NCBI GenBank assembly: GCA_950097015.1
Contig: CATNEN010000039.1
Location: 6,030,501 to 6,094,500, forward strand
Direction of reading: 5' to 3'
Origin: Macrostomum hystrix
Taxonomy: Eukaryota; Platyhelminthes; Macrostomidae
DNA length: 64,000 nucleotides
Shown: one piece after another, positions 1 to 10,613 of the stretch
Layout: every line of letters starts with the position of its first letter
Position numbering within the stretch: the stretch's first letter is position 1
Translations under genes and position numbers: made by a program
Notes under the pieces: generated by a model
Told to the model about the DNA's origin: nothing
Databases searched by the model: none
Seen by the model: the letters and a program-made list of their open reading frames with translations, nothing else

Positions 1-1397
1 CGCACTTTCCTTGATCATGACAATTTGAAGCTTTGAAATAAACCTAGGCAGGAATGTCTGCGGGGCGATCCCGCATTTTATCTGCCTGTGTTTGTGGCCG
101 CTCTATTCAAAATCTCATTTGAATTGAATGAGATGCCGTCTACCAAGAGATCTATAGAAATCTATAGAAAATATTCACTCCTTTTATCAATCTACTCTAC
201 TTGCAGTAGGTTTTCAGACATGATTCATTATTATATACTCACTTCGAAATCAGCCATTAAAACTACAGTTCCATACATTCTTTAATTTTTCGAGCATCGA
301 CTTATTTAAATGAGCAATTGAACTACTAGAATGATTTGAGTCCAGTCTTTGCTCATTGTTCCAAGACCGAGTAAAATGGTTTGCCTCCAAACAGCTAAAT
401 TGAAGTGGTCATTGCAGCTCATCCAACTAAGGAAGAGACTAAGAAACTAATACTCAATGCTTTTCAGGGTAGTGAAAAAAACAAAAAATGAATTACCGAC
501 CCTCAAAAAGTTTAGAATGAATGTGCTGAGTGTCGAATGATAAGTGCAGAAAAACTATTTGCAATTGAAGCCTTATAAAAAAACTTTTACAAGTAGCAAA
601 AGCAGAAGCGACTGCGTGGGTGCAGACAGAATACAGCTGAACAGTAATTCTCGTTTATCTAATCAATTACTTGAAGTAAAACGAACAAAAATCTCAAACA
701 GTCTCTACTATACTACGACAATATCTACAACAATCAGATGTCAAAGAACCAAGTGTCAAACGTCAAACAGCTAAGCCTCAATCAGCCAAGCGCCGAATAA
801 CCTAACTAAAAAGCAAGCAACCCAGCAAGTCTCTCAAACAGGGTGTGGAAACATTTGATTGTCGATTCCACATCTATCGTTAATCCACTTCAACATCAAC
901 GCGAACTTCCATGCGCTGCCCATTTAACGGTATTGACTCCTCGAGTTGTTCCTTTCCATCTGGGACCAGTTCGATTTCAGCGTCGCCAACGGCATCAAAG
1001 TTAGTTCGGAGAAGCTCGAACTGCTCTGTCTGCAGAGCGATGGACACGCCGCTCTCAGTGTTGTCACCTTTGGTGGCGAAGAAACCGCGACTTCGGATCA
1101 GAGCTCTCAGGTGGGGCAGAAGCCACTTGCCAACCGGCGTGATGGCAAAGGCGGCCCTGAAGTCGTCATTGACAGCGAAATAGGCCAGGGCGGAGGCGGC
1201 CATGCCGGTCTTGGCCAGCAGCAGGGCAGCCGTCGACAGTACGCGGTAGAGGCCGCTGTCCGGTGGCAATGGCCCTGCCAGGCTGCGAGCCGCCAGTATG
1301 ACGTAGGGCGTCCAGCAGAGCAGAAAGGCGCCTGCGTAGAATTTGATACTAGACTGTTCTGCTTGAAATACTGCCTTCAGTTGTGCTATATACGGGC
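1..1397. repeat. Segmental duplication, copy A
   Basis: This stretch matches 12404-13800 with a constant offset of 12403. About eleven single-base differences were counted by eye over 1.4 kb, so identity is near 99 percent. It starts inside what is the 3' UTR of the insulin-like peptide gene in copy B (polyadenylation signal AATAAA at 37-42), crosses the intergenic spacer (43-879) and ends after the last opsin exon at a TAC/CTA microsatellite. The left boundary lies outside the window, so a second insulin-like gene may sit just upstream. Beyond about 1690 the two copies differ completely. Confidence 0.93.
880..1374 (-). pseudogene. Orphan copy of the last opsin exon
   Basis: This is the duplicate of opsin exon 3 (13283-13777). 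The frame is open and codes for TM6 with the CWTPY motif, TM7 with the retinal-type lysine in AKT, and the same C-terminal tail ending VDVEVD. Visible coding differences from the intact copy are few, for example E for D in the tail. No matching exon 1 or 2 lies on the upstream (right-hand) side: after the CTA microsatellite the sequence becomes 18-bp minisatellite and a gypsy element. By itself it cannot make a receptor, so it is called a duplicated gene fragment. It could be rescued only by exons not visible here. Confidence 0.75.
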
Positions 1398-1421
1398 TAC
1401 TACTACTACTACTACTACTTG

Positions 1422-1463
<42 letters not shown>

Positions 1464-1493
1464 AACTACTACTACTACTACTACTACTACTTG

Positions 1494-1582
<89 letters not shown>

Positions 1583-1583
1583 G

Positions 1584-1631
<48 letters not shown>

Positions 1632-1632
1632 A

Positions 1633-1679
<47 letters not shown>

Positions 1680-1688
1680 AACTACCAC
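1398..1688. repeat. (CTA)n trinucleotide microsatellite
   Basis: Almost perfect CTA/TAC repeats with a few TTG interruptions. It sits directly upstream of the orphan opsin exon, as in the intact copy at 13799-14286. It reads as homopolymeric Tyr, Thr or Val in different frames, which has no coding meaning. Confidence 0.97.
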
Positions 1689-1689
1689 T

Positions 1690-2929
1690 GGTGGTGGATG
1701 ACTGTAAGGTGGTGGATGACTGCAGGGTGGTGGATGACTGCAGGGTGGTGGATGACTGCAGGTTGGTGGATGACTTTAAGGTGGTGGATGACTGTAAGGT
1801 GGTGGATGACTGCAGAGTGGTGGATGACTGCAGAGTGGTGGATGACTGCAGAGTGGTGGATGACTGCAGGGTGGTGTATGACTGCAGAGTGGTGGATGAC
1901 TGCAGGGTGGTGGATGACTGCAGGGTGGTGGATGACTGCAGAGTGGTGGATGACTGCAGAGTGGTGGATGACTGCAGAGTGGTGGATGACTGCAGGGTGG
2001 TGTATGACTTTAAGGTGGTGGATGACTGTAAGGTGGTGGATGACTGCAGAGTGGTGGATGACTGCAGAGTGGTGGATGACTGTAAGGTGGTGGATGACTG
2101 TAAGGTGGTGGATGACTGTAAGGTGGTGGATGACTTTAAGGTGGTGTATGACTTTAAGGTGGTGGATGACTGTAAGGTGGTGGATGACTGCAGAGTGGTG
2201 GATGACTGCAGAGTGGTGGATGACTGTAAGGTGGTGGATGACTGTAAGGTGGTGGATGACTGCAGAGTGGTGGATGACTGCAGAGTGGTGGATGACTGCA
2301 GAGTGGTGGATGACTGTAAGGTGGTGGATGACTGTAAGGTGGTGGATGACTGTAAGGTGGTGGATGACTTTAAGGTGGTGTATGACTTTAAGGTGGTGGA
2401 TGACTGTAAGGTGGTGGATGACTGCAGAGTGGTGGATGACTGCAGAGTGGTGGATGACTGTAAGGTGGTGGATGACTGTAAGGTGGTGGATGACTGCAGA
2501 GTGGTGGATGACTGCAGAGTGGTGGATGACTGCAGGGTGGTGGATGACTGTAAGGTGGTGGATGACTGCAGAGTGGTGGATGACTGCAGAGTGGTGGATG
2601 ACTGTAAGGTGGTGGATGACTGTAAGGTGGTGGATGACTGCAGAGTGGTGGATGACTGCAGAGTGGTGGATGACTGCAGGGTGGTGGATGACTGCAGAGT
2701 GGTGGATGACTGCAGGGTGGTGGATGACTGCAGAGTGGTGGATGACTGCAGAGTGGTGGATGACTGCAGAGTGGTGGATGACTGCAGGGTGGTGGATGAC
2801 TGCAGAGTGGTGGATGACTGCAGGGTGGTGGATGACTTTAAGGTGGTGGATGACTGTAAGGTGGTGGATGACTGTAAGGTGGTGGAAGACTGCAGGGTGG
2901 TGGATGACTGTAAGGTGGTGGATGACTGT
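1690..2929. repeat. 18-bp minisatellite, block 1
   Basis: About 69 tandem copies of an 18-bp unit, GGTGGTGGATGACTGYAR, with recurring variants (TGTAAG, TGCAGA, TGCAGG, TTTAAG). Because 18 is a multiple of three, several frames stay open for hundreds of codons, giving repeats such as WWMTVR or VVDDCK. The same family recurs at 3082-3498, 8105-8795, 15612-19129 and 19495-19917. Confidence 0.97.
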
Positions 2930-3081
2930 TGTAATAACTAAGGCCGAGGCTATTTTTAGTGAGCAGACAAAACTCTCAATCTTTACTGCCACGCTGAGCG
3001 CGCGTCCATATATTATTTGCTAGAACTGGGGTGGCGACACCCACCCCGCTCCGCAACCAATCAAACGACCCAGGTGTACAC
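2930..3081 (-). repeat. Truncated gypsy LTR
   Basis: The first 152 bp match the LTR at 3499-3683 and then break straight into 18-bp minisatellite. It is preceded by the same ACTGT and the same minisatellite variant order as the full LTR. It therefore looks like the product of a local tandem duplication of about 569 bp after the element inserted, or an assembly artefact, rather than a separate insertion. Confidence 0.85.
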
Positions 3082-3498
3082 TGCAGAGTGGTGGATGACT
3101 GCAGGGTGGTGGATGACTGCAGGGTGGTGGATGACTGCAGAGTGGTGGATGACTGCAGGGTGGTGGATGACTGCAGGGTGGTGGATGACTGCAGAGTGGT
3201 GGATGACTGCAGGGTGGTGGATGACTTTAAGGTGGTGGATGACTGTAAGGTGGTGGATGACTGCAGAGTGGTGGATGACTGCAGGGTGGTGGATGACTGC
3301 AGAGTGGTGGATGACTGCAGAGTGGTGGATGACTGCAGAGTGGTGGATGACTGCAGGGTGGTGGATGACTGCAGAGTGGTGGATGACTGCAGGGTGGTGG
3401 ATGACTTTAAGGTGGTGGATGACTGTAAGGTGGTGGATGACTGTAAGGTGGTGGAAGACTGCAGGGTGGTGGATGACTGTAAGGTGGTGGATGACTGT
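3082..3498. repeat. 18-bp minisatellite, block 2
   Basis: About 23 copies of the 18-bp unit. Its right end repeats the variant order at the end of block 1, including the single GGAAGACTG variant, which supports a local duplication. The last bases, ACTGT at 3494-3498, are the target-site duplication of the adjacent gypsy element. Confidence 0.95.
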
Positions 3499-3683
3499 TG
3501 TAATAACTAAGGCCGAGGCTATTTTTAGTGAGCAGACAAAACTCTCAATCTTTACTGCCACGCTGAGCGCGCGTCCATATATTATTTGCTAGAACTGGGG
3601 TGGCGACACCCACCCCGCTCCGCAACCAATCAAACGACCCAGGTGTACACCTGGGCCTGGCTCACGTGCGTACGCACACTACA
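3499..3683 (-). repeat. 3' LTR of gypsy element
   Basis: 185 bp, TG at 3499 and CA at 3683 on the plus strand (terminal inverted TG/CA on either strand). It contains CACGTG and CGTACG motifs near the outer end. Confidence 0.95.
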
Positions 3684-3696
3684 TCTCTCCCCCTTC
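3684..3696 (-). promoter_or_regulatory. Polypurine tract of gypsy element
   Basis: On the minus strand this reads GAAGGGGGAGAGA directly before the 3' LTR, the usual place and composition for the plus-strand primer. Confidence 0.8.
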
Positions 3697-3902
3697 GAAC
3701 AGAAACTGTGGGGAGACAAAAAAAGAACGAATTCGAGAAGCAAGATGTCGAAAAGAACGAAAAAGAACTCGACCGAAAAAAAATATGCAGCTATTGGAGG
3801 AAATAAAACACTCGAATTGATTGTCGCATCGGACTTGCAAAGAAAAGCGTGCATGTGATTGTTAATGTCAGTAGAAAAGTCAGTTCGTTTTCAGTCCTTG
3901 GT

Positions 3903-6900
3903 TTAGTCCTTGTAGATCTTCACGCCACCCCGTGCAGCGCGGGGGTGCGGGCGCAGCGCCACCGGGGATTCGGCCGGGTTCCGCGCCGCCTCGCCTGGAG
4001 TTTCTGGCGCGGCAGCCTGCGGCCTGGCACCAGCGTCGTCTGATTCTGGGGTGACGACCTTGACCGCCGTGCAATGCCGCCAGCAGGCCGCGCCGTCACG
4101 ACGCAGCATCAGCGAGTTGCCGGCCACCCGCTGGACTGTCCAGGCGCCGCTCTCGAATGGCGTTTGCGTCTTGCTGGCACCGACTCGCCGTCGCAGCACC
4201 GAATCGCCGACCTGGATTTCGTGCCGCCGTGGCCGCCTCCTGGCGTCCGCTCGCTGCTTCATCACGGCCTTGGCGCTCGCATCCATCTCTCGCAGCCGCT
4301 GCTCGTTGAGGCGGACGCGCTGGGATGGCCGGGCGGCGGGGATGACATCATTTGGTCGCCGGCCCATCAGCAGCTCGGCTGGCGCGCGGCCCGTGGCTGT
4401 GTGCGGCGTGTTCCTGTAGGCCAGCAGCCACTCGTCCAGAGCAGCCCTCCAGTCGCGCCGCTCCTCGATTGCCGCCCGCACGACCTTGTTGATTGAGCGG
4501 TTCAGCCGCTCTGTCATGCCGTTGGCGGCTGGGTAGTAAGGCGTGATGAGGCGGTGCTTGATGCCGTAGCTTTCTAGGAAACGGCCAAACTCCTTGGATG
4601 AAAATGGCGGCCCGTTGTCAGTTACGAGCTCCTGCGGGATGCCAAATCGCGCGAACATTTCTCGCAGGCGCGGGACCAGTGCCTCGGCCGTCGTTGTCTG
4701 CATGAGCTGCACCTCTGGGAATCTCAAGTATCTGTCCACGCACACCAGCAGCGTGTTGTTGTTGATCGGGCCTACAAAGTCAGCCCCAATCGACAACCAG
4801 GCGCCCTTAGGGATAGGCGTCGGCTGTAGAGGCGTAGCCCGGACGGCTGGCGTGTGAGACGTGATGGCACAGCTGCGGCACCGAGTGACGAACTCCTCCG
4901 CTTGTGTTGCCATTCTCGGCCACCAGACCTTGCTGCTGAGCCTTGCGGTCGTCTTCTGCGAGCACTGGTGTCCTTGGTGCGCCAGCTCGAGCATCTGCTG
5001 CCGTAGAGCTGCTGGCACGACAATCCGCTGATGCCGAAGAAGAACTCCGTCTACCGCCGACAGCTCCTCTCGCAGCGCGTGGAGTGACCGCATCTCAGCG
5101 CTAGAGCGGTCCCATTGGCCGCCTTGCATCGCTGCTATCGCTGCCCGGATAACTGGGTCGCTGGCTGAGCTCTTGCGGATGTCTTCGAGCGTGAGCGCCT
5201 TCGGGACAGCCGCCTGCGCTACCTCGTTTATGTAGGCCTCTCTCAGCTGCTCGCTGGTCCTACTTCCTTCAGCGTTTAGAGGCTGCCTGCTGAGTATGTC
5301 TGCAGCATTGGACGCTCCTGGCTGGTATTCGACCTTGAATACCAGGTGCTGGATACGCAGCGCCATACGCTCGACTCGTGGAGGCGGCCGTGACCCTGGC
5401 GCATACGTGGCTGTCAGCGGCTTGTGGTCGGAGATCACCGTGAATTCGGGCGATCCATACAAGTAGTACTCAAACTTCAGGCAGCCGAACTTCACGGCGA
5501 GCGCCTCTTTTTCGGTCTGCGAATATCGCCGCTCGACGTCGGAGAGAGTCCGGCTCGCGTATGCGACTGGCCGCGAACTGCCGTCGTGCTGTACTTGCGC
5601 CAGGATTGCGCCGAGTCCGGTTGGTCCCGCGTCCACAATCAGCTGTGTCCGTAGCCGCTTGTCGTAGAATGCCAGCGTTGTCGGCTCCGCAATGCTGCGC
5701 TTTAGCTGCGCAAAGGCGCTGGCCTGGTCGGCACCCCACTGCCAGTCGGTGTTCTTCCGGGTCAGGCGTCGCAGCGGCTCCGCCACCTTGGCCAGCTGTG
5801 GCGTGAATACTGCGAGATAATTCACGAGGCCCAAGAACGATCGAAGTTGGCTTATCGTCTCTGGCTCCTTGAATTCTTGAACGGCGGCGACCTTGCTTTC
5901 TGTGGCTTGGACTCCTTCGGCCGTCAGTCGCATTCCCATAAACTCAATGCTGCTGCGTGCCAACCTGCATTTTCGAGCATTTAGCGTGATGCCGTGTTGC
6001 GCCAGGCGGGCCAGGCAGGCCTCGAGGCTGCTGTTGTGCTCCGCCATCGTGCGGCCGAACACGACCACGTCGTCGTGGATCCATTTTACGTTGGGCAGGC
6101 CTGCCAGCACTCTGCACATCACGCTCTGTAGGATCTCCTGTGAGGTGGACAGGCCCATGCACAGCCGAGTGAGACGCCGAAGTCCTCGGGGTCTCGAGAA
6201 TGTCAGCAGATTGCGGCATTCTTCTGCTACAGGCACCTGGTAGAACGCCTTCGCGATGTCCAGTTCCGAGAAGACGGTGCTGCCGGCCATGTCTCCCGTC
6301 ACCTCTTCAAAAGTCGGAATCTGGTGACGCTCGCGGATGACATAGCGATTGACATCGCGGAGGTCCTGTGTGATCCGCACTTCGCCTGGCTCCTTCTTGG
6401 GCACAACGACCATCCGCGCGACCCACGGAACTGGTCCGTCGACGGGCTCGATGATTCCGAGCTGCTCCAGTAGCTGCAGCTCCTTGTCCACTGCCTCGGC
6501 CAGGTGAATCGGTACCTTAGACGGTGCGTGACAAACCGGTCGGGCGTTGTCGGTCAGGTGGATGCTGACTGGCGGCCCGGTGAAGCAGCCGATGCCGCTG
6601 AGCACGCTGGAGTACTTGCGCAGTATCCTGCCAAGGGCATCTTGGGGCATTCCACTGGATCTCGTGTTGCCGAGGAGGCTGTCGACAGCCGCCTCCGCTT
6701 CCGCGACCTGCAGCACCTGATGATCGACCGTCGGTGGTGGTCCGATCCGCAGGATTTCCATTTGAGTGGCTGTCTGCCTGCCGATGATGGTGATGCCTCT
6801 GCCTTCGACAACGTGAAATGTGGCGACCGCCCGTCGGCCGAATAAGCGGATGGACATCGCCGCCTTGCCGATGAGTTGCATCGGCCGGTCCGAGCCGTAC

Positions 6901-7886
6901 GCGAACAACCTGTCAGAGGCTGCTTGCAGACGCGGCCGCTGTTTAAGGCTCTCAAACGTTGCGCGGTTGATCACATTGCGAGCCGCCCCGCTGTCGATCA
7001 GCACTGACAGTCTGGTGCCGTTGATCTCAGCTACTGTGTGGGCGGATTGCTCCTCCTGGTCGACCTTGAATATGCCGGTGTCCGGGTCGTCCACCCTCTC
7101 GTAGCTGGTCTCACCTTGCAGCATCGCGACAGCATTCGAATTGCTTTGGGGCGCCCCCTGCCTGGACCTGCAAGCTCGGGCGAAGTGGCCTGGCTTTCCG
7201 CACTTTCTGCAGCTCTTGCCTTGCGCCGCGGCGCACGTGGAGTGCCCTGGCCTGCCGCACCGATTGCAGCGCACCTGCGGCCCTGGTGGCTGCTCGGCTC
7301 TCCGGATGGCTGCGAGTTGCTGCTGCGGCTCACCTGGCCTGCCGTTCTCCATCGCGCTGGCCTGCTGCTCCGCCGCTTCTTTGGCTCTCGCCTTCCTCAG
7401 CACATCTGTCAGGGTGATGTCTTTGCTCTGTAGGAAGTCTCTCCTCAGCCTCTCGGAGTCACAGTAGGCGACGATTTTGTCTCGGATCAGCGAGTCCTTG
7501 ATTGCTCCAAACTCGCACGGCTCCGCCGCCTTGCGCAGGCGCTGGTACCACTGGTCGACTGTCTCGCCTTGCTGTTGTCTGCAGGTCTCGAACTTGAAGC
7601 GGAGGAACACGATGCTGTTCTTGCCGTCCCAGAATTCCTGGATATTCTTTGCGAGGCTGCTGTAGTCTTCCCCAGCGTCAATTTCATTCTCTTCGACGAT
7701 GGTCTGCAGCTCCTCTCCCGCGGCGTACAACAGCAGGTGCTGCCCTCGCTTTGCGTCATGGATCCCAGCTGCGTTAATGTATGTGGCGAACCGGCGAGCC
7801 CATGCAGTCCAGCGCTGTGCAGTTGAGTGGCAATCGCTATCGATAACAAACTGGCCGGGAGGCGCGAGAGAAATTTGCTCAGTCAT
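3903..7886 (-). CDS. Gag-Pol polyprotein of gypsy element
   Basis: One open frame of 1327 residues beginning 33 bases after the 5' LTR. Domains in order: Gag (to about 200); two CCHC zinc knuckles (about 205-240, RCNRCGRPGH and CRKCGKPGH); aspartic protease with LIDSGA near 299; reverse transcriptase, whose catalytic box reads IHDD near 604 instead of the usual YxDD; RNase H (about 740-870); integrase with an HHCC zinc finger (about 967-1002) and catalytic Asp near 1035, Asp near 1088 (TDNGPPF) and Glu near 1123. Gag and Pol are in a single frame, so no frameshift is needed. The I-H-D-D form and DSG protease resemble gypsy elements often annotated as K02A2.6-like, from memory. Nothing in the frame is broken. 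Confidence 0.95.
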   Translation of the reverse strand: MTEQISLAPPGQFVIDSDCHSTAQRWTAWARRFATYINAAGIHDAKRGQHLLLYAAGEELQTIVEENEIDAGEDYSSLAKNIQEFWDGKNSIVFLRFKFETCRQQQGETVDQWYQRLRKAAEPCEFGAIKDSLIRDKIVAYCDSERLRRDFLQSKDITLTDVLRKARAKEAAEQQASAMENGRPGEPQQQLAAIRRAEQPPGPQVRCNRCGRPGHSTCAAAQGKSCRKCGKPGHFARACRSRQGAPQSNSNAVAMLQGETSYERVDDPDTGIFKVDQEEQSAHTVAEINGTRLSVLIDSGAARNVINRATFESLKQRPRLQAASDRLFAYGSDRPMQLIGKAAMSIRLFGRRAVATFHVVEGRGITIIGRQTATQMEILRIGPPPTVDHQVLQVAEAEAAVDSLLGNTRSSGMPQDALGRILRKYSSVLSGIGCFTGPPVSIHLTDNARPVCHAPSKVPIHLAEAVDKELQLLEQLGIIEPVDGPVPWVARMVVVPKKEPGEVRITQDLRDVNRYVIRERHQIPTFEEVTGDMAGSTVFSELDIAKAFYQVPVAEECRNLLTFSRPRGLRRLTRLCMGLSTSQEILQSVMCRVLAGLPNVKWIHDDVVVFGRTMAEHNSSLEACLARLAQHGITLNARKCRLARSSIEFMGMRLTAEGVQATESKVAAVQEFKEPETISQLRSFLGLVNYLAVFTPQLAKVAEPLRRLTRKNTDWQWGADQASAFAQLKRSIAEPTTLAFYDKRLRTQLIVDAGPTGLGAILAQVQHDGSSRPVAYASRTLSDVERRYSQTEKEALAVKFGCLKFEYYLYGSPEFTVISDHKPLTATYAPGSRPPPRVERMALRIQHLVFKVEYQPGASNAADILSRQPLNAEGSRTSEQLREAYINEVAQAAVPKALTLEDIRKSSASDPVIRAAIAAMQGGQWDRSSAEMRSLHALREELSAVDGVLLRHQRIVVPAALRQQMLELAHQGHQCSQKTTARLSSKVWWPRMATQAEEFVTRCRSCAITSHTPAVRATPLQPTPIPKGAWLSIGADFVGPINNNTLLVCVDRYLRFPEVQLMQTTTAEALVPRLREMFARFGIPQELVTDNGPPFSSKEFGRFLESYGIKHRLITPYYPAANGMTERLNRSINKVVRAAIEERRDWRAALDEWLLAYRNTPHTATGRAPAELLMGRRPNDVIPAARPSQRVRLNEQRLREMDASAKAVMKQRADARRRPRRHEIQVGDSVLRRRVGASKTQTPFESGAWTVQRVAGNSLMLRRDGAACWRHCTAVKVVTPESDDAGARPQAAAPETPGEAARNPAESPVALRPHPRAARGGVKIYKD

Positions 7887-7897
7887 GGTGCACTAGG

Positions 7898-7918
7898 GGT
7901 TCGGTGCTTGCGATGCCA
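7898..7918 (-). promoter_or_regulatory. Possible primer-binding site
   Basis: One base inside the 5' LTR the minus strand reads TGGCATCGCAAGCACCGAAC. The leading TGG fits the CCA end of a tRNA, but no specific tRNA was recognised. Confidence 0.4.
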
Positions 7919-7919
7919 T

Positions 7920-8104
7920 TGTAATAACTAAGGCCGAGGCTATTTTTAGTGAGCAGACAAAACTCTCAATCTTTACTGCCACGCTGAGCGCGCGTCAATA
8001 TATTATTTGCTAGAACTGGGGTGGCGACACCCACCCCGCTCCGCAACCAATCAAACGACCCAGGTGTACACCTGGGCCTGGCTCACGTGCGTACGCACAC
8101 TACA
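7920..8104 (-). repeat. 5' LTR of gypsy element
   Basis: 185 bp, one base different from the 3' LTR. It is followed outside by ACTGT, the second copy of the target-site duplication. Confidence 0.95.
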
Positions 8105-8795
8105 ACTGTAAGGTGGTGGATGACTGTAAGGTGGTGGATGACTGCAAGGGTGGGTGATGACTGCAAGGGTGGGTGATGACTGCAAGGGTGGGTGATGACT
8201 GTAAGGTGGGTGATGACTGTAAGGTGGTGGATGACTGCAAGGATGGGTGATGACTGCAAGGGTGGGTGATGACTGTAAGGTGGGTGATGACTGTAAGGTG
8301 GTGGATGACTGCAAGGGTGGGTGATGACTGTAAGGTGGGTGATGACTGTAAGGTGGGTGATGACTGTAAGGTGGGTGATGACTGTAAGGTGGTGCATGGG
8401 TGATGACTGCAGGGTGGTGGGTGATGACTGCAGGGTGGTGGGTGATGACTGCAGTGTGGTGGGTGATGACTGCAGGGTGGTGGGTGATGACTGTAAGGTG
8501 GGTGATGACTGTAAGGTGGGTGATGACTGTAAGGTGGTGCATGGGTGATGACTGCAGGGTGGTGGGTGATGACTGCAGGGTGGTGGGTGATGACTGCAGT
8601 GTGGTGGGTGATGACTGCAGGGTGGTGGGTGATGACTGTAAGGTGGGTGATGACTGTAAGGTGGGTGATGACTGTAAGGTGGTGGATGACTGCAAGGGTG
8701 GGTGATGACTGCAAGGGTGGGTGATGACTGCAAGGGTGGGTGATGACTGTAAGGTGGGTGATGACTGTATGGTGGGCGATGACTGCAGGGTGGTG
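8105..8795. repeat. 18/19-bp minisatellite, block 3
   Basis: About 37 units related to the 18-bp family, many of the form GGTGGGTGATGACTGTAA and some with 19 bp. It continues the minisatellite that the gypsy element split. A longer cassette beginning GTGCATGGGTGATGACTGCAGG is repeated twice near 8394 and 8537, a small higher-order pattern. Confidence 0.95.
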
Positions 8796-9074
8796 GGAAG
8801 TATGATGTATCGAGAAGAAGCATTAATTATCGAGAGAGTTTGCATATTGTAAATTATTGTTCTTCTCATGGCTGCAAAGCGTGATTTTCTTACCCCAAGG
8901 GGGTCATGGTTGCTAGTCGATTATACTAAAAATAAAAACTTGTGAATAAACGTGCATATTCCACTACTGCACTTTAAATGTTTTATTGCAATTTTCTAAA
9001 AAGCCTCACTAACTTAGGACAGTATTCATTTTTCTTTTTTGAAATTTGGACATCCTTTGTCTACACAAGCTGAT

Positions 9075-9575
9075 CGGTGAGTAAACTGTGAATGAATCAG
9101 GGAGTGAACTGTGAATGAATCAGTGAGTAAACTGTGAATGAATCAGTGAGTAAACTGTGAATGAATCAGTGAGTAAACTGTGAATGAATCAGGGAGTGAA
9201 CTGTGAATGAATCAGTGAGTAAACTGTGAATGAATCAGTGAGTAAACTGTGAATGAATCAGTGAGTAAACTGTGAATGAATCAGTGAGTAAACTGTGAAT
9301 GAATCAGTGAGTAAACTGTGAATGAATCAGTGAGTAAACTGTGAATGAATCAGTGAGTAAACTGTGAATGAATCAGTGAGTAAACTGTGAATGAATCAGT
9401 GAGTAAACTGTGAATGAATCAGTGAGTAAACTGTGAATGAATCAGGGAGTGAACTGTGAATGAATCAGTGAGTAAACTGTGAATGAATCAGTGAGTAAAC
9501 TGTGAATGAATCAGTGAGTAAACTGTGAATGAATCAGTGAGTAAACTGTGAATGAATAAGTGAATGAAATGTGAA
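9075..9575. repeat. 23-bp minisatellite
   Basis: About 22 copies of GTGAATGAATCAGTGAGTAAACT, with a few GGGAGTGAACT variants, decaying at the right end. The unit contains GTGAGTAA, a strong match to a 5' splice site on the plus strand. The 279 bases before it (8796-9074) are AT-rich and show nothing recognisable. Confidence 0.95.
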
Positions 9576-9892
9576 TGAATTATTGACTAAGCTGGAAATA
9601 ACCGACCAAGCTGTAATCATGGCCCTGATTTCGAGTTCATGAATGAATCGTCAAAGTTGCAACCAGTTCCAGGACGCACTAATTTATCTGTCTGAATTAA
9701 TCTGCTTGCACAACTGCTCACTTCATTTAATTAATATCGGCACCAGCAGCTTTGCTTGCTGACCTTGTGAGTCTGACATTAGATTGAATTCCAGACGGAC
9801 TTTCTAGACACGAGCTGGTGTACTTCTGTTTGCACTTTTCGACCATTTGAAAGACTGTTAGGAATCAGTCAGTTGTTAATTTTTTACTCATT
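9576..9892. other. No feature seen
   Basis: AT-rich single-copy sequence between two minisatellites. No convincing coding frame, RNA gene or transposon end was found. Confidence 0.5.
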
Positions 9893-10232
9893 CTTTACCG
9901 TGTCTACCCTCGACCTTCACCGTTTCCACCTTCGACATTCAGTGTGTCCACCCTCGACTTTCACCGTGTCCACCGTCGTCTTTCAGTATGTCCACCGTCG
10001 TCCTTCAGTGTGTCCACCATCGTCCTTTAGTGTGTCCACCGTCGTCCTTTAGTATGTCCACCGTCGTCCTTCAGTGTGTCCACCGTCGTCCTTTAGTATG
10101 TCCACCGTCGTCCTTCAGTGTGTCCACCGTCGTCCATCAGTATGTCCACCGTCGTCCTTCCGTGTGTCCACCGTCATCCATCAGTGTGTCCACCGTCGTT
10201 CTTCAGTGTGTCCACCTTCGTCCTTCAGTTTT
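9893..10232. repeat. 22-bp minisatellite
   Basis: About 15 copies of TGTCCACCGTCGTCCTTCAGTG. The period is not a multiple of three, so the apparent long frame across it cycles through all three frames and is not a gene. Confidence 0.94.
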
Positions 10233-10613
10233 GCCGACCCTGCAGTCTGCCAGCATGGCCTGTATCAGGGCGTCGGCCAAAGTAGTAAAGTGCGCGCGGA
10301 GCATTTTCGGTGCAGTTCTGGCCTACAATTGTAGCCAAACGTCATTAAAAGGAGCAGCTCTGATGCTGCACCTGCTTTTTTTCAAACGATTTCTTTGCTC
10401 AACACGAAAAAATTTAAAGAAAGAAAGATTCTCTTCGAATTAAGCGATCGGAAATCCGACTGACGGGCAGACAGATCAAGGCATTGACATGAGGGGGCGG
10501 CAACGGAAATAGGTGCACTTTTTCAAGTCTTGTCTGCGAAAATGATCTGAAAAATGTAGCTGCATTTCTGCCAGATTGGATCGGGCTCGGTGCGGAGACT
10601 GACTTGAGATAAG
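10233..10613. other. No feature seen
   Basis: Single-copy spacer between the 22-bp and 21-bp minisatellites. No supported feature. Confidence 0.5.

Larger units (their letters stand above)
3499..8104 (-). mobile_element. Ty3/gypsy LTR retrotransposon, apparently complete
   Basis: A 4606-bp element read on the minus strand. It has two 185-bp LTRs (7920-8104 at the 5' side, 3499-3683 at the 3' side) that begin TG and end CA. By eye they differ at one position (C/A in the CGCGCGTC tract), so insertion was recent. Both flanks carry the same five bases, ACTGT (3494-3498 and 8105-8109), a target duplication inside the 18-bp minisatellite. Between the LTRs lie a possible primer-binding site, one uninterrupted Gag-Pol frame, a 219-bp spacer and a purine tract next to the 3' LTR. 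There is no env-like frame. It may still be mobile, which is inference. Confidence 0.96.

Noticed and set aside
1383-3023. Long open frame of WWMTVR repeats
   Set aside because: It is the 18-bp minisatellite read in frame; all frames on both strands stay open for the same reason, and variants do not favour one frame.
9075-9575. Regular 23-bp repeats as a possible CRISPR or satellite origin
   Set aside because: No spacers and no associated genes; simple tandem minisatellite.
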